Source: Flavobacteriales bacterium
GTDB lineage: Bacteria > Bacteroidota > Bacteroidia > Flavobacteriales_D > Parvicellaceae
NCBI GenBank assembly: GCA_025210295.1
Contig: JAOASC010000016.1
Span: 62,001 to 126,000, forward strand
Direction of reading: 5' to 3'
DNA: 64,000 bases
This document shows, one piece after another, positions 18,011 through 27,767 of the stretch. The notes under the pieces were generated by a model. That model was not told where the DNA came from. It saw only the letters and a list, made by a program, of their open reading frames with translations, and did not search any database. Every line of letters begins with the position of its first letter. Position 1 is the stretch's first letter. Both the position numbers and the translations under genes were made by a program.

Positions 18011-19056
18011 ATAAAATGCCTAAAAAAATCGCGAGGTTTGAAAAATACTTAACACTATGGGTTAGTTTATGTATTCTGTTGGGCATTTTATTGGGGAATT
18101 TCTTTGAACCTGCATTTGTGAATTTAAGCAATTGGAATATTGGTTCAATAAATATTCCTGTAGCAATACTGGTTTGGTTGATGATTTATCCAATGATGGT
18201 TCAAATAGATTTTTCATCGATTAAAAACATTTCTAAAAACCTTAAAGGATTGTGGATTACGCTAACAATAAATTGGTTAGTAAAGCCTTTTACAATGGCT
18301 TTCTTTGCTTACTCTTTCTTTTATTTTCTTTATCAAACCTGGATTACACCTGAAGAAGCAGAGCAGTATTTAGCAGGCGCTATATTATTGGGAGCTGCAC
18401 CATGTACAGCTATGGTTTTTGTATGGTCATACCTCACTGATGGAGATGCCAACTATACCCTAGTTCAAGTTTCAGTAAATGACCTTATTTTACTCGTTGC
18501 CTTTATTCCTATAATAGCATTCTTGTTCGATGTTTTTGAAATCACGATTAATGATTCTATAGGTTTGCCCTATAAAACACTCCTATCTTCTATATTAATA
18601 TTTGTTGTATTTCCATTAGTCACTGGATACATTTCCAATCGTTTTTTAATTAAAACAAAAGGAATTACATGGTTTAAGTCGATATTTCTAAAACGGCTAA
18701 AACCACTTTCAGTAATAGCTTTATTGTCGACCCTTATATTTATTTTTGCGTTTCAAGGTCATACAATATTAGCGCAGCCTCTAACCATTTTATTGATCGC
18801 CATTCCCTTAACTGTTCAAACATATTTTATTTTCTTCTTAACTTGGGGATTAGGAAAATATTTTAATTTAAAGCATAGCATCTGCGCTCCTTCAGCAATG
18901 ATTGGTGCAAGTAATTTCTTTGAACTTGCTGTTGCAATTGCAATTTCCTTATTTGGCCTAAATTCTGGGGCTTCTTTAGCCACAGTAGTAGGAATACTCA
19001 TAGAAGTCCCAATTATGTTGTCGCTGGTTAAACTAGCCAATAATTGGAAATATTAA
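18007..19056 (+). CDS. acr3: ACR3-family arsenite efflux permease
   Basis: Exports arsenite driven by the proton-motive force. 349 residues with about ten membrane segments. The family-defining Cys133 is in LGAAPCTAMVFVWS, followed by DGDANYTLVQVSVND; a second signature, GASNFFELAVAIAIS, lies near the C terminus. It starts at the ATGA overlap with arsC (MNKMPKK; a second Met at codon 4 is also possible). It is the last gene of the four-gene arsenic operon. Confidence 0.93.
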   Translation: MNKMPKKIARFEKYLTLWVSLCILLGILLGNFFEPAFVNLSNWNIGSINIPVAILVWLMIYPMMVQIDFSSIKNISKNLKGLWITLTINWLVKPFTMAFFAYSFFYFLYQTWITPEEAEQYLAGAILLGAAPCTAMVFVWSYLTDGDANYTLVQVSVNDLILLVAFIPIIAFLFDVFEITINDSIGLPYKTLLSSILIFVVFPLVTGYISNRFLIKTKGITWFKSIFLKRLKPLSVIALLSTLIFIFAFQGHTILAQPLTILLIAIPLTVQTYFIFFLTWGLGKYFNLKHSICAPSAMIGASNFFELAVAIAISLFGLNSGASLATVVGILIEVPIMLSLVKLANNWKY

Positions 19057-19068
19057 TTCATTGATAAA

Positions 19069-21387
19069 CTACCTAAACAAGGAAAAATGTCCAAAATAAT
19101 CCTCTTTACCATTATCATATAAATTTTTGATAGTAATTTTCCATGAGTATACACCATCTTGAACAAGTCTACCTTTATATTTACCATCCCAACCCACATT
19201 GGGTGTATCCGTCATAAATAACAAATCTCCCCAGCGGTTAAAGATTTGAAACGAATAATCATTAGGATCAAACCCTGCTTTCATAACTGGGACATAGATA
19301 TCATTGTGACCATTAGCATCTGGAGTAAAAGCATTGGGAACATAAAACAATAATCGATCAAGAACCTCTATCTCATTTTTAGTTGAATCAGCACAGCCAA
19401 TTTCATTCTCAACAATAAGTGTTACTTGGTAACTTCCAGGTTCGCTAAATGGAAAACTATGAGATGGATTTTCCTCTACACTATTCTCTCCATCTCCAAA
19501 ATTCCAATAACTTGAAAAAGTATTGGTCGAAACATTATTAAAATCAACATGTGGTTCATCAATAAAAATATGTTGAGGAGTTGAAGTAAAACTGGCTACT
19601 GGCCACTCATGTACCTCTATTAAATCCGCAAGTTCTATACTCGAAACACATAAATCATCATTGATAATCATCAGGGAAACATCATAATTCCCCCCTGTCT
19701 CATATACTGTGTTAACATTTCCACAGTCTAGAACTTCTACATTACCTAAATTCCAAAAGCAGGAACTATTATAAAGGTTAGTACTTAAATTCAAAAAATT
19801 AACTGCTAAAGGAGGACACCCAACAGTAGTTGATGGCTGGAAATTTACTGTAGGATATTCTACTACTGCTATTGAAACTTTTGCAGTATCGAAAACGCAT
19901 GGTTCTGGTGCTTCAACAATATAATTAAAAGTATAAACTTCTGAATTGAGGTTATTAGCTGAAAAAACACCATTATTTAATTGCCCTGAGAGCATCATTG
20001 AAGTTTCAGTCCATAGACCATTAGGAGTTGCTCCAACTTCTAGTAAATCATTTAAAATAACTTGATCTGTAGCACCATTACAGCTTCTTAATAAAGAGTC
20101 TTTTCCTGCATTAGGCTGGTTATTGACGATCACTTCAATCAAAGCGGTATCGGCAGGGCATTCTTGACCGTTAACAACAAATAAAAATTGATACATCCCT
20201 GGAGCACAATTACCAACAGCTAATACTCCAGTATTCAAGTCAAATTGTCCAGATACAGGTGCTATTTCAGACCACTCCCCATTTGTGTTTACACTCAACA
20301 AATTATTCAAATCAACTTCGTTTTCACTATTACAAGAAGCTACGATATTATTATCTCCTGCATTGGGAGAAAATCCTGCTTCTGTAACATTAATCTGACG
20401 AACAAATTGAGCACACCCCTCTAATGTAACAGTAACACTATAAATACCAGCTTGGCTTACATCTATTGTTGGCGTAACACTCCCATTATTCCATAAATAG
20501 CTCGCCCCATCAATGACTTGTCCAATCGTTATATTTTGCCCTTGGCAAATAATAGTATCATACATATCATAATTTATTGACGAAACAGAAATATTATCAA
20601 TAGTTCCAGTAGGTCCCGCCTCTTGGTCATAAGCCATTCCGTTAATATTATTGGGGTTCGATTGATTATTTCCACCGGGGGTAAACCCAGCGTTTATTCC
20701 TTGAAAATCTTGTATGGGAATCCAATTTCCATTGTTTCCCAAATCACGATAGCAAACTGAAATCTCACCTTGTCCTCCATTTGCTTTAACATCAACAAAT
20801 ACACTATATCTGCACCACTCTGGTGGCCTAGTTGTTACAGCGACTATAGCACCTGAAGCATTATGAAGCCTCAAGTTCTGTTCAGAGGTGCTTAACCCAA
20901 AACTTTGTTCATTTGCGTCAACTGAGGAACAGCCATTTGAAAAATTACCATCATTGTTTTGATCATACCCCAAAAAGAAAGATTTTCCCCATAGGTTTCC
21001 TGAGAAGTCAAACTCAACGACTAAATATTCTGCACCTAAAAATGTTGGTAGCGCCCATGACAAATCATTGACTCTACTAGCATAGCCATGTTGACTTCCA
21101 AAGCTCCAGTTAACACATGACAACGCTTTTGATCCTACATAACTACCTGAATTCGTTGTTGAATTTACAATTGGTCCCAATTCAGTTCCTTGAACTGGCG
21201 GACATACATTTCCATTATTCACAGTTGAATGACTACTTTCTACAACCCAATTATCTTGACCATGAATAGGTCCTAGCGTCAAACTTTCAAAATCATAAGT
21301 TGAAGTGACCAGTTGACTTGAAATTGGGGTAGTAAAAAACAACTGAGAGATAAACAGACAACATAATTTATCTATCGATTTTTTCAT
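19069..21387 (-). CDS. Large secreted PKD protein with type B gliding-motility tail
   Basis: About 772 residues, exported. The start at 21387 (MKKSIDKLC) gives a Sec signal; the frame continues to a TTG at 21405. The first 250 residues form a beta-rich lectin-like domain. Repeated Ig-like modules follow, each with Cys pairs and 'PNAGxD' segments, then PKD domains (WNLGN and WNFGDGENS). The final 85 residues (VPNAFTPDANGHND to FSLFR) are the CHU_C / type B sorting domain for type IX secretion. It is probably a cell-surface adhesin; the ligand is unknown. Confidence 0.85.
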   Translation of the reverse strand: MKKSIDKLCCLFISQLFFTTPISSQLVTSTYDFESLTLGPIHGQDNWVVESSHSTVNNGNVCPPVQGTELGPIVNSTTNSGSYVGSKALSCVNWSFGSQHGYASRVNDLSWALPTFLGAEYLVVEFDFSGNLWGKSFFLGYDQNNDGNFSNGCSSVDANEQSFGLSTSEQNLRLHNASGAIVAVTTRPPEWCRYSVFVDVKANGGQGEISVCYRDLGNNGNWIPIQDFQGINAGFTPGGNNQSNPNNINGMAYDQEAGPTGTIDNISVSSINYDMYDTIICQGQNITIGQVIDGASYLWNNGSVTPTIDVSQAGIYSVTVTLEGCAQFVRQINVTEAGFSPNAGDNNIVASCNSENEVDLNNLLSVNTNGEWSEIAPVSGQFDLNTGVLAVGNCAPGMYQFLFVVNGQECPADTALIEVIVNNQPNAGKDSLLRSCNGATDQVILNDLLEVGATPNGLWTETSMMLSGQLNNGVFSANNLNSEVYTFNYIVEAPEPCVFDTAKVSIAVVEYPTVNFQPSTTVGCPPLAVNFLNLSTNLYNSSCFWNLGNVEVLDCGNVNTVYETGGNYDVSLMIINDDLCVSSIELADLIEVHEWPVASFTSTPQHIFIDEPHVDFNNVSTNTFSSYWNFGDGENSVEENPSHSFPFSEPGSYQVTLIVENEIGCADSTKNEIEVLDRLLFYVPNAFTPDANGHNDIYVPVMKAGFDPNDYSFQIFNRWGDLLFMTDTPNVGWDGKYKGRLVQDGVYSWKITIKNLYDNGKEDYFGHFSLFR

Positions 21388-21510
21388 ACTAAAAGCATGA
21401 CGCAAGTAAAACTTGACAAGTTGCTTAAACTTTAGTACTACAAAGCTTTATCCTTGTACAAAAGCTAGAGCAAAAAAAGACTAGATAAAAGTAGTTTTTA
21501 AATGCTACCC

Positions 21511-22545
21511 CTACATCAAGATTCCTCTTTTAGATTGAATTGCTGGAGGTAATTCTGTTTCTCCTAACATTTCTCTTAAATCAATTTCAATTGTTCTACT
21601 AAGTGCCAACATAGGAATATCATTGGCCATTCCTTGAAAAGGGTTTTCAGAATAGTCTCCAACCAATTCCATCATAATATAGACCCAACCAATTAATGCT
21701 GTAATTGGAACGGATAGCCACAATGCTAACTCTCCAACTTTTAATAGTTCTGGCATCATACTAAATGGTAGAAAAAAGATAAAAATTCCAACAAATACTC
21801 TACTTAAGTTAGCATACTGTCTAGGTAAAGGAAACTTTTTAATACGTTCTGCTTTTCCTTGATGTATATAAAAATCATAAAGCGTTTTAGACATATCCAT
21901 GTGACGAAAATCATCTATTACAGCCGCTTGTCTCAAGTCTCTTAAGTGACGAGACTGTTCATTAATAATTTGAGTTGCTGTATTTTTATGCTTTAATAAA
22001 CGTTCGTATTCTTCTTCAGATAAATATTTGTCTAGGCTTGCTTCTGTTACTTCATCAACAACTAATCCAATCCCATATTTTTCTCGATAAAGCTGTGCTA
22101 CTTTTCTAACCCCTCCGCGTTGATTAATATGTTCCCAAGGTGTTGTTTGTAAGAGTTGATTTCTCAATGCATATAACCAAGCTATATGTCTATAAATCAA
22201 CTTCTTTTTAATTGATGCGATTTCTTTTTCTGATAAATGATCTTCGTTAAAGTTGTTGGTAATATATCCATCGACTTGCATTCCCCAAGCACGACTACTA
22301 TTGACAATGGCGCCCCAAATTTTACGAGCTTCCCACATTCTATCATAAGCTTGATTATTCTTAAAACCAACAAAAAAAGCTACAGCTGTACCAATTACTG
22401 AAGTTGGCAACCAAGGGATTACAAAATCTAAAACTTTATAATCATATAAAGCAGCTACTATCCCTGAAAAAGCCATTAACCATATCATGTGAAACCATGA
22501 CATTTTTAGTGTTCTAAAAAAACCTAAACTTCTTCTTTCTATCAT
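21511..22545 (-). CDS. Bestrophin-family channel protein (first of two)
   Basis: 344 residues with four hydrophobic segments, of the bestrophin/UPF0187 family, whose bacterial members are pentameric ion channels in the inner membrane. The family marks are the FFVGFKNNQAYDRMWEARKIWG block near residue 55 and an ENPFQGMANDIP segment near the C terminus. It resembles the gene at 27768-28817 throughout. A -7 box lies at 22571-22578. It is a single-gene unit. Confidence 0.88.
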   Translation of the reverse strand: MIERRSLGFFRTLKMSWFHMIWLMAFSGIVAALYDYKVLDFVIPWLPTSVIGTAVAFFVGFKNNQAYDRMWEARKIWGAIVNSSRAWGMQVDGYITNNFNEDHLSEKEIASIKKKLIYRHIAWLYALRNQLLQTTPWEHINQRGGVRKVAQLYREKYGIGLVVDEVTEASLDKYLSEEEYERLLKHKNTATQIINEQSRHLRDLRQAAVIDDFRHMDMSKTLYDFYIHQGKAERIKKFPLPRQYANLSRVFVGIFIFFLPFSMMPELLKVGELALWLSVPITALIGWVYIMMELVGDYSENPFQGMANDIPMLALSRTIEIDLREMLGETELPPAIQSKRGILM

Positions 22546-22570
22546 ATTTTTAATTAAAAAATTAAGACTC

Positions 22571-22578
22571 CAAAACTA
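22571..22578 (-). promoter_or_regulatory. -7 promoter box (TAGTTTTG) for the first bestrophin gene
   Basis: On the minus strand TAGTTTTG fits TAnnTTTG and lies 25 bases before the ATG at 22545, leaving a short leader. It falls just after the terminator of the preceding gene, so the bestrophin gene is its own unit. Confidence 0.5.
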
Positions 22579-22598
22579 AACATTTATCCATGAATAAA

Positions 22599-22625
22599 AA
22601 AAAGCACTTATTTTAAGTGCTTTTT
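22599..22625 (-). terminator. Rho-independent terminator after the SDR gene
   Basis: A perfect 12-base stem (AAAAAGCACTTA / TAAGTGCTTTTT) with a 3-base loop, followed on the minus strand by a T-rich run. It lies 20 bases past the SDR stop codon. Confidence 0.8.
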
Positions 22626-22644
22626 CATCTTTTTGATGCATATT

Positions 22645-23424
22645 TTATTTTACTTCTTGCATTTTTCTCATTTGTTTTAACAGCATTTTCTTTGGCGTCA
22701 ATGGAATCATGTTCATCATCATTTTTTGACCAAATGTAACCCCTGAAATAATATCTAGTTTACCCGACAACATACCATAATAGCCATCTAAAGCAACACT
22801 TTTTGCTGAAAATGTTTTATTAAACAACTCCGTTTTATCCATCCCAGATGTTTTTGCAAATTCCGTTTCTGTTGCTCCTGGCATTAAATTGGACACTGTA
22901 ACATTGGTATCATGTAATTCTTCAGCTAAACCATTACTTAAAAAGGTCACATAAGCTTTGGTTGCAAAATATACTGCCTGTAATGGTCCTGGCATTAATG
23001 ATGCAGTTGAAGAAGTATTTAAGATTTTTCCACTATTTTTTGCTACAAAATCAGGTAAAAACTGATAAATCATTTCTGACAATGCAATCATATTTAGTTG
23101 CATCATTTGATGTTGTCTCTCCCAAGATAACTCATGGTATTTCCCTCTTAAACCGAAACCTGCATTATTGATTAAATAATCAACCGTTACGCCAGCTGCT
23201 TTAACATCATCATAAATTTCTTTTGCAATTCCTGGCTGACTTAAATCTTTTACTAAAGTCATTACTGTTATACCGTGTTTATCTTCCAACTCAGCTTTTA
23301 AGGCATTCAATTTTTCTTCTCTTCGAGCTATAATAATTAAATCTCCTCCTTTTTCAGCATGAATTTTAGCTAATTCTTTACCTATTCCACTACTTGCTCC
23401 AGTGATTAATGCTACTTTTTTCAT
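22645..23424 (-). CDS. Short-chain dehydrogenase/reductase (SDR)
   Basis: NAD(P)-dependent oxidoreductase of the classical SDR type, 259 residues from MKKVALITG (23424); a second ATG at 23433 would add three residues. Cofactor loop TGASSGIGKE, the NNAG motif, and the active site Tyr-x-x-x-Lys in YFATKAYV are all present. An Arg pair after the first strand suggests NADP preference. It ends in a basic, Met-rich tail. It follows the epimerase gene by 12 bases and is probably co-transcribed. Confidence 0.88.
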   Translation of the reverse strand: MKKVALITGASSGIGKELAKIHAEKGGDLIIIARREEKLNALKAELEDKHGITVMTLVKDLSQPGIAKEIYDDVKAAGVTVDYLINNAGFGLRGKYHELSWERQHQMMQLNMIALSEMIYQFLPDFVAKNSGKILNTSSTASLMPGPLQAVYFATKAYVTFLSNGLAEELHDTNVTVSNLMPGATETEFAKTSGMDKTELFNKTFSAKSVALDGYYGMLSGKLDIISGVTFGQKMMMNMIPLTPKKMLLKQMRKMQEVK

Positions 23425-23436
23425 TGTTCTCATTTT

Positions 23437-24498
23437 TTATTTGATGATTCCTTCATCGATTAGCATTTGAAAAGAATCTTCCATCGTTTTTTTCATAGGT
23501 AAGAATTCTATCCCTAATTCTTTCTTAATTTTAGAGTTGTCAGCTTTCCATGGAATATTGACATTGTTTCTAATGAATTTACGGGTAAACAATTTATTAA
23601 CCATTGGTCCAAAAATCATTAACATCCATTTGGGTAAAGCTTTTTTAGGTATTGGATATTTGTCACCATATTTAGCTGCCAAAGTCAACCCCATTTCAAC
23701 AAAATCGGTATTGTGAGCAGAAGTGATATAACGACCATGTGCTGCTGGAGTATAACCAGCTTTAAAATGTGCCTCAGCGACATCTCTCACATCAACTAGA
23801 CCTAACCCCATTTTTGGTGCTCCCATTTTCATTTGCCCATCTCCCATCATTTTCAAAATATTCATCGACTCAGAAGTTGTTTGATTAGGATTTAGAGATG
23901 GCCCCATAACTAAACTCATGTTGATGGTTATTAAATCCCATTTACTTTGAGCTTTTGCGATTTCCCAAGCTTTCTTTTCTGCCAATGTTTTGGAATAAGC
24001 ATAAGGTTGATAAGTTAATGATGCTGTAGTATTCCATACTTTCTCTGTAAGGACACCTCCTGGTGCATTTACTGCATCAATAGCATCAGTATATATTGCT
24101 ACACAACTACTTGTAACTACAACACGTTTCACAGAATCAACTTCATTCGCTGAATTTAAAACATTAGCCGTTCCATTTTCTGCTGGTTCTATTAATTCTT
24201 TTTGTGGGTCTTTTACGCTTGTGATAAAAGGCGAAGCTGTATGATATACTAATTCACAGCCCTCCATAGCCTCTTGATAAGCTCCAGGCGTTAATAAATC
24301 AGCTTTAAATAACTTTAACGCTCCAGGTGCATTTTGTGCGATTTGTTTTAAGTGCCCAACTTTTTTATCATTCTCAGGACTTCTCACAGCAGCATGAACA
24401 GTGATTCCTTCTTCTAATAATTGTTTAACAACCCAACTTGCAACATAACCGTTGGCTCCTGTTACTAATACTGGTTTTGTTTTATCTATGTTTACCAT
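23437..24498 (-). CDS. NAD-dependent epimerase/dehydratase (dihydroflavonol-reductase-like)
   Basis: 353 residues of the extended SDR class. Cofactor motif TGANGYVASWV near residue 14, then AAVRSPEN, the segment that recognises NADP in dihydroflavonol/aldehyde reductases. The active site is YAYSKTLAEK. Relatives reduce small aldehydes and ketones. A -7 box at 24516-24523 gives it its own promoter, and the SDR follows directly. Placed behind an aldehyde dehydrogenase, it fits carbonyl detoxification. Confidence 0.87.
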   Translation of the reverse strand: MVNIDKTKPVLVTGANGYVASWVVKQLLEEGITVHAAVRSPENDKKVGHLKQIAQNAPGALKLFKADLLTPGAYQEAMEGCELVYHTASPFITSVKDPQKELIEPAENGTANVLNSANEVDSVKRVVVTSSCVAIYTDAIDAVNAPGGVLTEKVWNTTASLTYQPYAYSKTLAEKKAWEIAKAQSKWDLITINMSLVMGPSLNPNQTTSESMNILKMMGDGQMKMGAPKMGLGLVDVRDVAEAHFKAGYTPAAHGRYITSAHNTDFVEMGLTLAAKYGDKYPIPKKALPKWMLMIFGPMVNKLFTRKFIRNNVNIPWKADNSKIKKELGIEFLPMKKTMEDSFQMLIDEGIIK

Positions 24499-24515
24499 AA
24501 TGTTTTTATTTTCTA

Positions 24516-24523
24516 CAAATTTA
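24516..24523 (-). promoter_or_regulatory. -7 promoter box (TAAATTTG) for the epimerase gene
   Basis: TAAATTTG on the minus strand fits TAnnTTTG and lies 17 bases before the ATG at 24498. No correctly spaced TTG is seen. Confidence 0.5.
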
Positions 24524-24589
24524 GGTCAAGTAAACATTAAATATAAAACACTAATTACAGATTGTCTAACATTATTTACGGAAAAACAT

Positions 24590-26185
24590 TTAAAAATCTG
24601 GTTTTAACCACCTGTTATATAAACTAGTACTAATAATTTTAGATAAACCTCTCCAACTAGGTTTGAACACATAATTAGAAACATTAAGTGCTAGTTTAAA
24701 AAATGCGTTTTTATTGGTTCTCAATAAATGATGAATAGACATAAACTGGTCAACTAAAATTGATTTTTCTACTTGACTTATACCGTAAATATTTGAAAAA
24801 TTTTGATCTAAAGCCGCTTCTGTCCTATGGTTTGAAGTAGAAAAATAAGGGTTCAACAACAATAAAGGTAAGATAGAATTTACTGCGATATTTCTATATT
24901 TTATCTTTTCAATGCTTCGATTTAGCACATGTTCAAACCTTAGTTTAGTTGCATCATCAATAATAAACATACATCCTAAGTCTCCGTGTAAGTTTTCGTT
25001 ACAATACATCACTGCTTCTTCAAGAAACTCTTCGGGGTTGGGAGCTGTATTTAATGTTGTTTCATTTAAAAATTGGAAAAAGGCTTCATGCTGATGACTA
25101 TAGTCTACTTCATCACTATTGGTTTGGGTAAAGATAAAATCACTGTATTTATATTTACCAAATTCAGGATGAAGAACCTCTGTTTGATTGATATGTGCTA
25201 AAAACTCTTGTCGAGAATCTAATGAAGAAGGGTAATAAGTTCCTGCAGCAGGAGTAGTATTCGTAATTGCTTTTTTTAACTCCATTAAAAACAAATGTCT
25301 TTGTTTCCATTTTTTACAAGTTATAATTGTTTGTGGCCTACCACATGTTGCTCCTCCATTAAGTTTTGCTACTGTAGCTATTTCATTGGTCTGATGCTGT
25401 ATTTCTTCCAGTGACCAAGGTTTAATCCCTGGAACAATAATTACAGGATTATTTCCTCCTGTTTGTGCTACCACAGTAATATTAGAATGCTTTTTTATTG
25501 TCGTAGCTGTATTTTCACTTCCATGAAAGTATATTTGATGCAAATCATTTAATTGAATTAATTGTTCTTCTTCATCTACATCACAATAAGACAATACTTT
25601 TGCCTGATTTATTGGTTTAAACACTTTTTTCCAAATTCTTTCTATCCCCTCATTGAGTCGATGTGGTTTATGAATAACTGCTTTGTTTTCAAGAAATATT
25701 GCTTTTAAGATTTCTAAGTTCGCACTCGTACTTCCAGAACTAATTATTGCTATAACTCCAGGAGATTTATCGAGGGGATTAATCTGTTGGGGTTGGCCTT
25801 TTACATGGAGATAAAAAGCTTGTGTAGCAGTTAATATCCTGTCTTTAAAATTTAATGGTCTAATTCTTACCCTACAATTAAAGTCATCTAATTTTGAGAC
25901 CAAAAACGGTTGGGGCATAAAATCTTTTAATAAAGTTTTATAAAGATTAATCAATGCGTTGATTAAATAATCTACGGGGGCCATTGTTGCTAAATAAGAT
26001 TCAGGACTAAAATAGAGTTGCTCTCCCATTAATCCATTTTTCAATCGATTTTCTTCATGGGCTAATTCTTTTTTGTAAGTCTGTAAATTACGCCTTACCT
26101 CCTCTAATAATCTTATTTTGTATAGAGGAGACAGGGTAATCCATTTGTTGGGGGTTAGGTAGTCAAATGCATCATTTGGTTTCAT
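24590..26185 (-). CDS. Aldehyde dehydrogenase family protein
   Basis: 531 residues, longer than the usual 480 or so. The N-terminal 110 residues are an unusual helical extension. The ALDH core follows: IISSGSTSANLEILK is the cofactor region, AQTGGNNPVIIVPG holds the general-base region (Gln where most have Glu, in the ELGG motif), and GGATCGRPQTIIT carries the catalytic Cys. The Glu-to-Gln change resembles acylating or fatty-acid-reductase-type members, so oxidation versus CoA-acylating activity is open. It lies 89 bases downstream of an AraC gene on the same strand. Confidence 0.82.
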   Translation of the reverse strand: MKPNDAFDYLTPNKWITLSPLYKIRLLEEVRRNLQTYKKELAHEENRLKNGLMGEQLYFSPESYLATMAPVDYLINALINLYKTLLKDFMPQPFLVSKLDDFNCRVRIRPLNFKDRILTATQAFYLHVKGQPQQINPLDKSPGVIAIISSGSTSANLEILKAIFLENKAVIHKPHRLNEGIERIWKKVFKPINQAKVLSYCDVDEEEQLIQLNDLHQIYFHGSENTATTIKKHSNITVVAQTGGNNPVIIVPGIKPWSLEEIQHQTNEIATVAKLNGGATCGRPQTIITCKKWKQRHLFLMELKKAITNTTPAAGTYYPSSLDSRQEFLAHINQTEVLHPEFGKYKYSDFIFTQTNSDEVDYSHQHEAFFQFLNETTLNTAPNPEEFLEEAVMYCNENLHGDLGCMFIIDDATKLRFEHVLNRSIEKIKYRNIAVNSILPLLLLNPYFSTSNHRTEAALDQNFSNIYGISQVEKSILVDQFMSIHHLLRTNKNAFFKLALNVSNYVFKPSWRGLSKIISTSLYNRWLKPDF

Positions 26186-26274
26186 GATATTTCGGGGTAT
26201 TTATGTCTTTTTCATACACTAAAGGTAATATTAAACTCCCTTTAATAACATAATAAATATCATATTTAAAACTG

Positions 26275-27189
26275 CTAATTGTAATGTTTAGCCCTAAATG
26301 CATTAGGTGTCTCTCCTGTTTTCTTCTTAAATAAACGGCTAAAGTAATGTGGGTAGTTAAAACCTAAATTAAAAGCTATTTCACTTACATTATCATTCGA
26401 ATTCAACAATTGGGTTTTAGCCAAATTAACAATATAATCGTCTACGTGCTCTTTGGTGTTTTTTCCTGTTTCTTTTTTTAATAAATCACTTAAATAATTA
26501 GCAGATAAATTAACCTCTTCGGCAAAATATTTAGTTGATGGGAGTCCAGTTTCTAATTGTTTTTCTTCTTGGTAATACTTTTTCAGAGCCTGTTCAACTT
26601 TACTTACTACATCTGAATTACTGTTGGCACGTGTGATGAATTGACGTTCGTAAAAACGTTTAGAATAATTCAACAACAATTGCAGATTAGAAACTAATAA
26701 TTCTTGACTATGTTTATCAATATTTTCACCCAATTCGAATTCTATATTTTTTACACAGTCTATTAATATTTTTTCTTCTTTATGTGATAAATGTAATGCT
26801 TCATGTACAGCATAATCGAAAAAAGAGTAGCGATCTATTTCCTTTCCTAAAGGAAAATTACGAATCAAATCAGGATGAAAAAATAATACAAAGCCATAAC
26901 TACTATCTACAGATTCAGTGACAGTCAACACTTGATTTGGAGCTAAAAATCGCAATACTCCCTCTTCAAAGTCGTATTGGTTTCGACCATATTGCATTCC
27001 ACAATCTCCATCTTTTAGAATTATATAATATAAATTAGATACTGTTTTAACATTAAGATACTCCTTTCTATAATTAAAGACTTTTGCATCAACGACTCCA
27101 ATTAAAGGATGCTGGGGTTTTCCTAAACCTAGTACATTAAAAACTGCTGTTACAGAATTGAAGTATATTATATCATCATTTTTCATCAT
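26275..27189 (-). CDS. AraC-family regulator A
   Basis: About 305 residues from the double Met at 27186-27189; the longer frame (27267) is unlikely. The N-terminal sensor half is a divergent cupin. The C-terminal 100 residues carry the paired HTH (AEEVNLSANYLSDLLKKE, then EIAFNLGFNYPHYFSRLFKK). It is clearly paralogous to the regulator at 43960-44871: both share RFYERQFI and the recognition helix PxYFSRLFKKKxG. It faces the thioredoxin-like gene and precedes the aldehyde dehydrogenase, so it may control both. Confidence 0.87.
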   Translation of the reverse strand: MMKNDDIIYFNSVTAVFNVLGLGKPQHPLIGVVDAKVFNYRKEYLNVKTVSNLYYIILKDGDCGMQYGRNQYDFEEGVLRFLAPNQVLTVTESVDSSYGFVLFFHPDLIRNFPLGKEIDRYSFFDYAVHEALHLSHKEEKILIDCVKNIEFELGENIDKHSQELLVSNLQLLLNYSKRFYERQFITRANSNSDVVSKVEQALKKYYQEEKQLETGLPSTKYFAEEVNLSANYLSDLLKKETGKNTKEHVDDYIVNLAKTQLLNSNDNVSEIAFNLGFNYPHYFSRLFKKKTGETPNAFRAKHYN

Positions 27190-27209
27190 TCTTGTATAGA
27201 AATTAAGTT

Positions 27210-27217
27210 CAAAGTTA
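27210..27217 (-). promoter_or_regulatory. -7 promoter box (TAACTTTG) for AraC regulator A
   Basis: TAACTTTG on the minus strand, 20 bases before the start codon at 27189. It supports the short start over the frame start at 27267, because that start would lie upstream of this box. Confidence 0.5.
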
Positions 27218-27272
27218 ATTTTTAATTCATTGTTTATGTAACACATATCACTTATTTCATAGCACAAATTAC

Positions 27273-27280
27273 TAATTTTG
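27273..27280 (+). promoter_or_regulatory. -7 promoter box (TAATTTTG) for the thioredoxin-like gene
   Basis: TAATTTTG fits TAnnTTTG but ends only 4 bases before the ATG at 27285. The transcript would start at or after that ATG, so the second ATG at 27291 may be the true start. Confidence 0.45.
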
Positions 27281-27284
27281 CATC

Positions 27285-27734
27285 ATGAATATGAAGCAGT
27301 TTAAACGATTAGATAGTATTCTTGTTAAAAATTTTAACGGAAAGACAGTAAATCTGTTAGAAAAGCACACCAACACTCCTCTTCTATTAATCATCTATAA
27401 TAATCAATGTTTAGGTTGTACTGGGAGAGCTATTCCGCTTGCATATGAATATCAGCAACAATATGATCGACTGCAAGTTATCGGAATTCATAGCAACTTT
27501 AACACGAATAAAGTAACTGAACAAGATATCAAAAGTATTTTCACGATAGACGAACTTCCTTTCCCTATTTATATAGATGAGGACCATCAAGTGTTTGATC
27601 AGTTTAACTCAGAAGGTACTCCACAATGGATTTTAATTACTTCAAAAGGGATGCTTTACCGTTCAATATTTGGTTCTCAATTAAATGTTCAGAACCGGTT
27701 AAGTTATGCCATTGAAGATTTAATGCATCAATAA
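27285..27734 (+). CDS. Thioredoxin-fold (redoxin/AhpC-TSA-like) protein
   Basis: 149 residues with a thioredoxin fold and no signal peptide. The active site is CLGC (NNQCLGCTGRA), a CxxC redox pair near residue 45, followed by the cis-Pro region (EGTPQWILI). It resembles short TlpA/redoxin proteins that reduce disulfides or peroxides in the cytoplasm. It diverges from the AraC regulator A gene, with 95 bases between start codons. A bidirectional terminator follows. Confidence 0.78.
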   Translation: MNMKQFKRLDSILVKNFNGKTVNLLEKHTNTPLLLIIYNNQCLGCTGRAIPLAYEYQQQYDRLQVIGIHSNFNTNKVTEQDIKSIFTIDELPFPIYIDEDHQVFDQFNSEGTPQWILITSKGMLYRSIFGSQLNVQNRLSYAIEDLMHQ

Positions 27735-27738
27735 AAAA

Positions 27739-27765
27739 AGCTTCCAATATTTTGGAAGCTTTTTT
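27739..27765. terminator. Bidirectional terminator
   Basis: Perfect 9-base stem AGCTTCCAA / TTGGAAGCT with a 4-base loop (27739-27760). It has T runs on one side and A runs on the other, so it can end transcription both of the thioredoxin-like gene and of the convergent bestrophin gene. Confidence 0.85.
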
Positions 27766-27767
27766 AT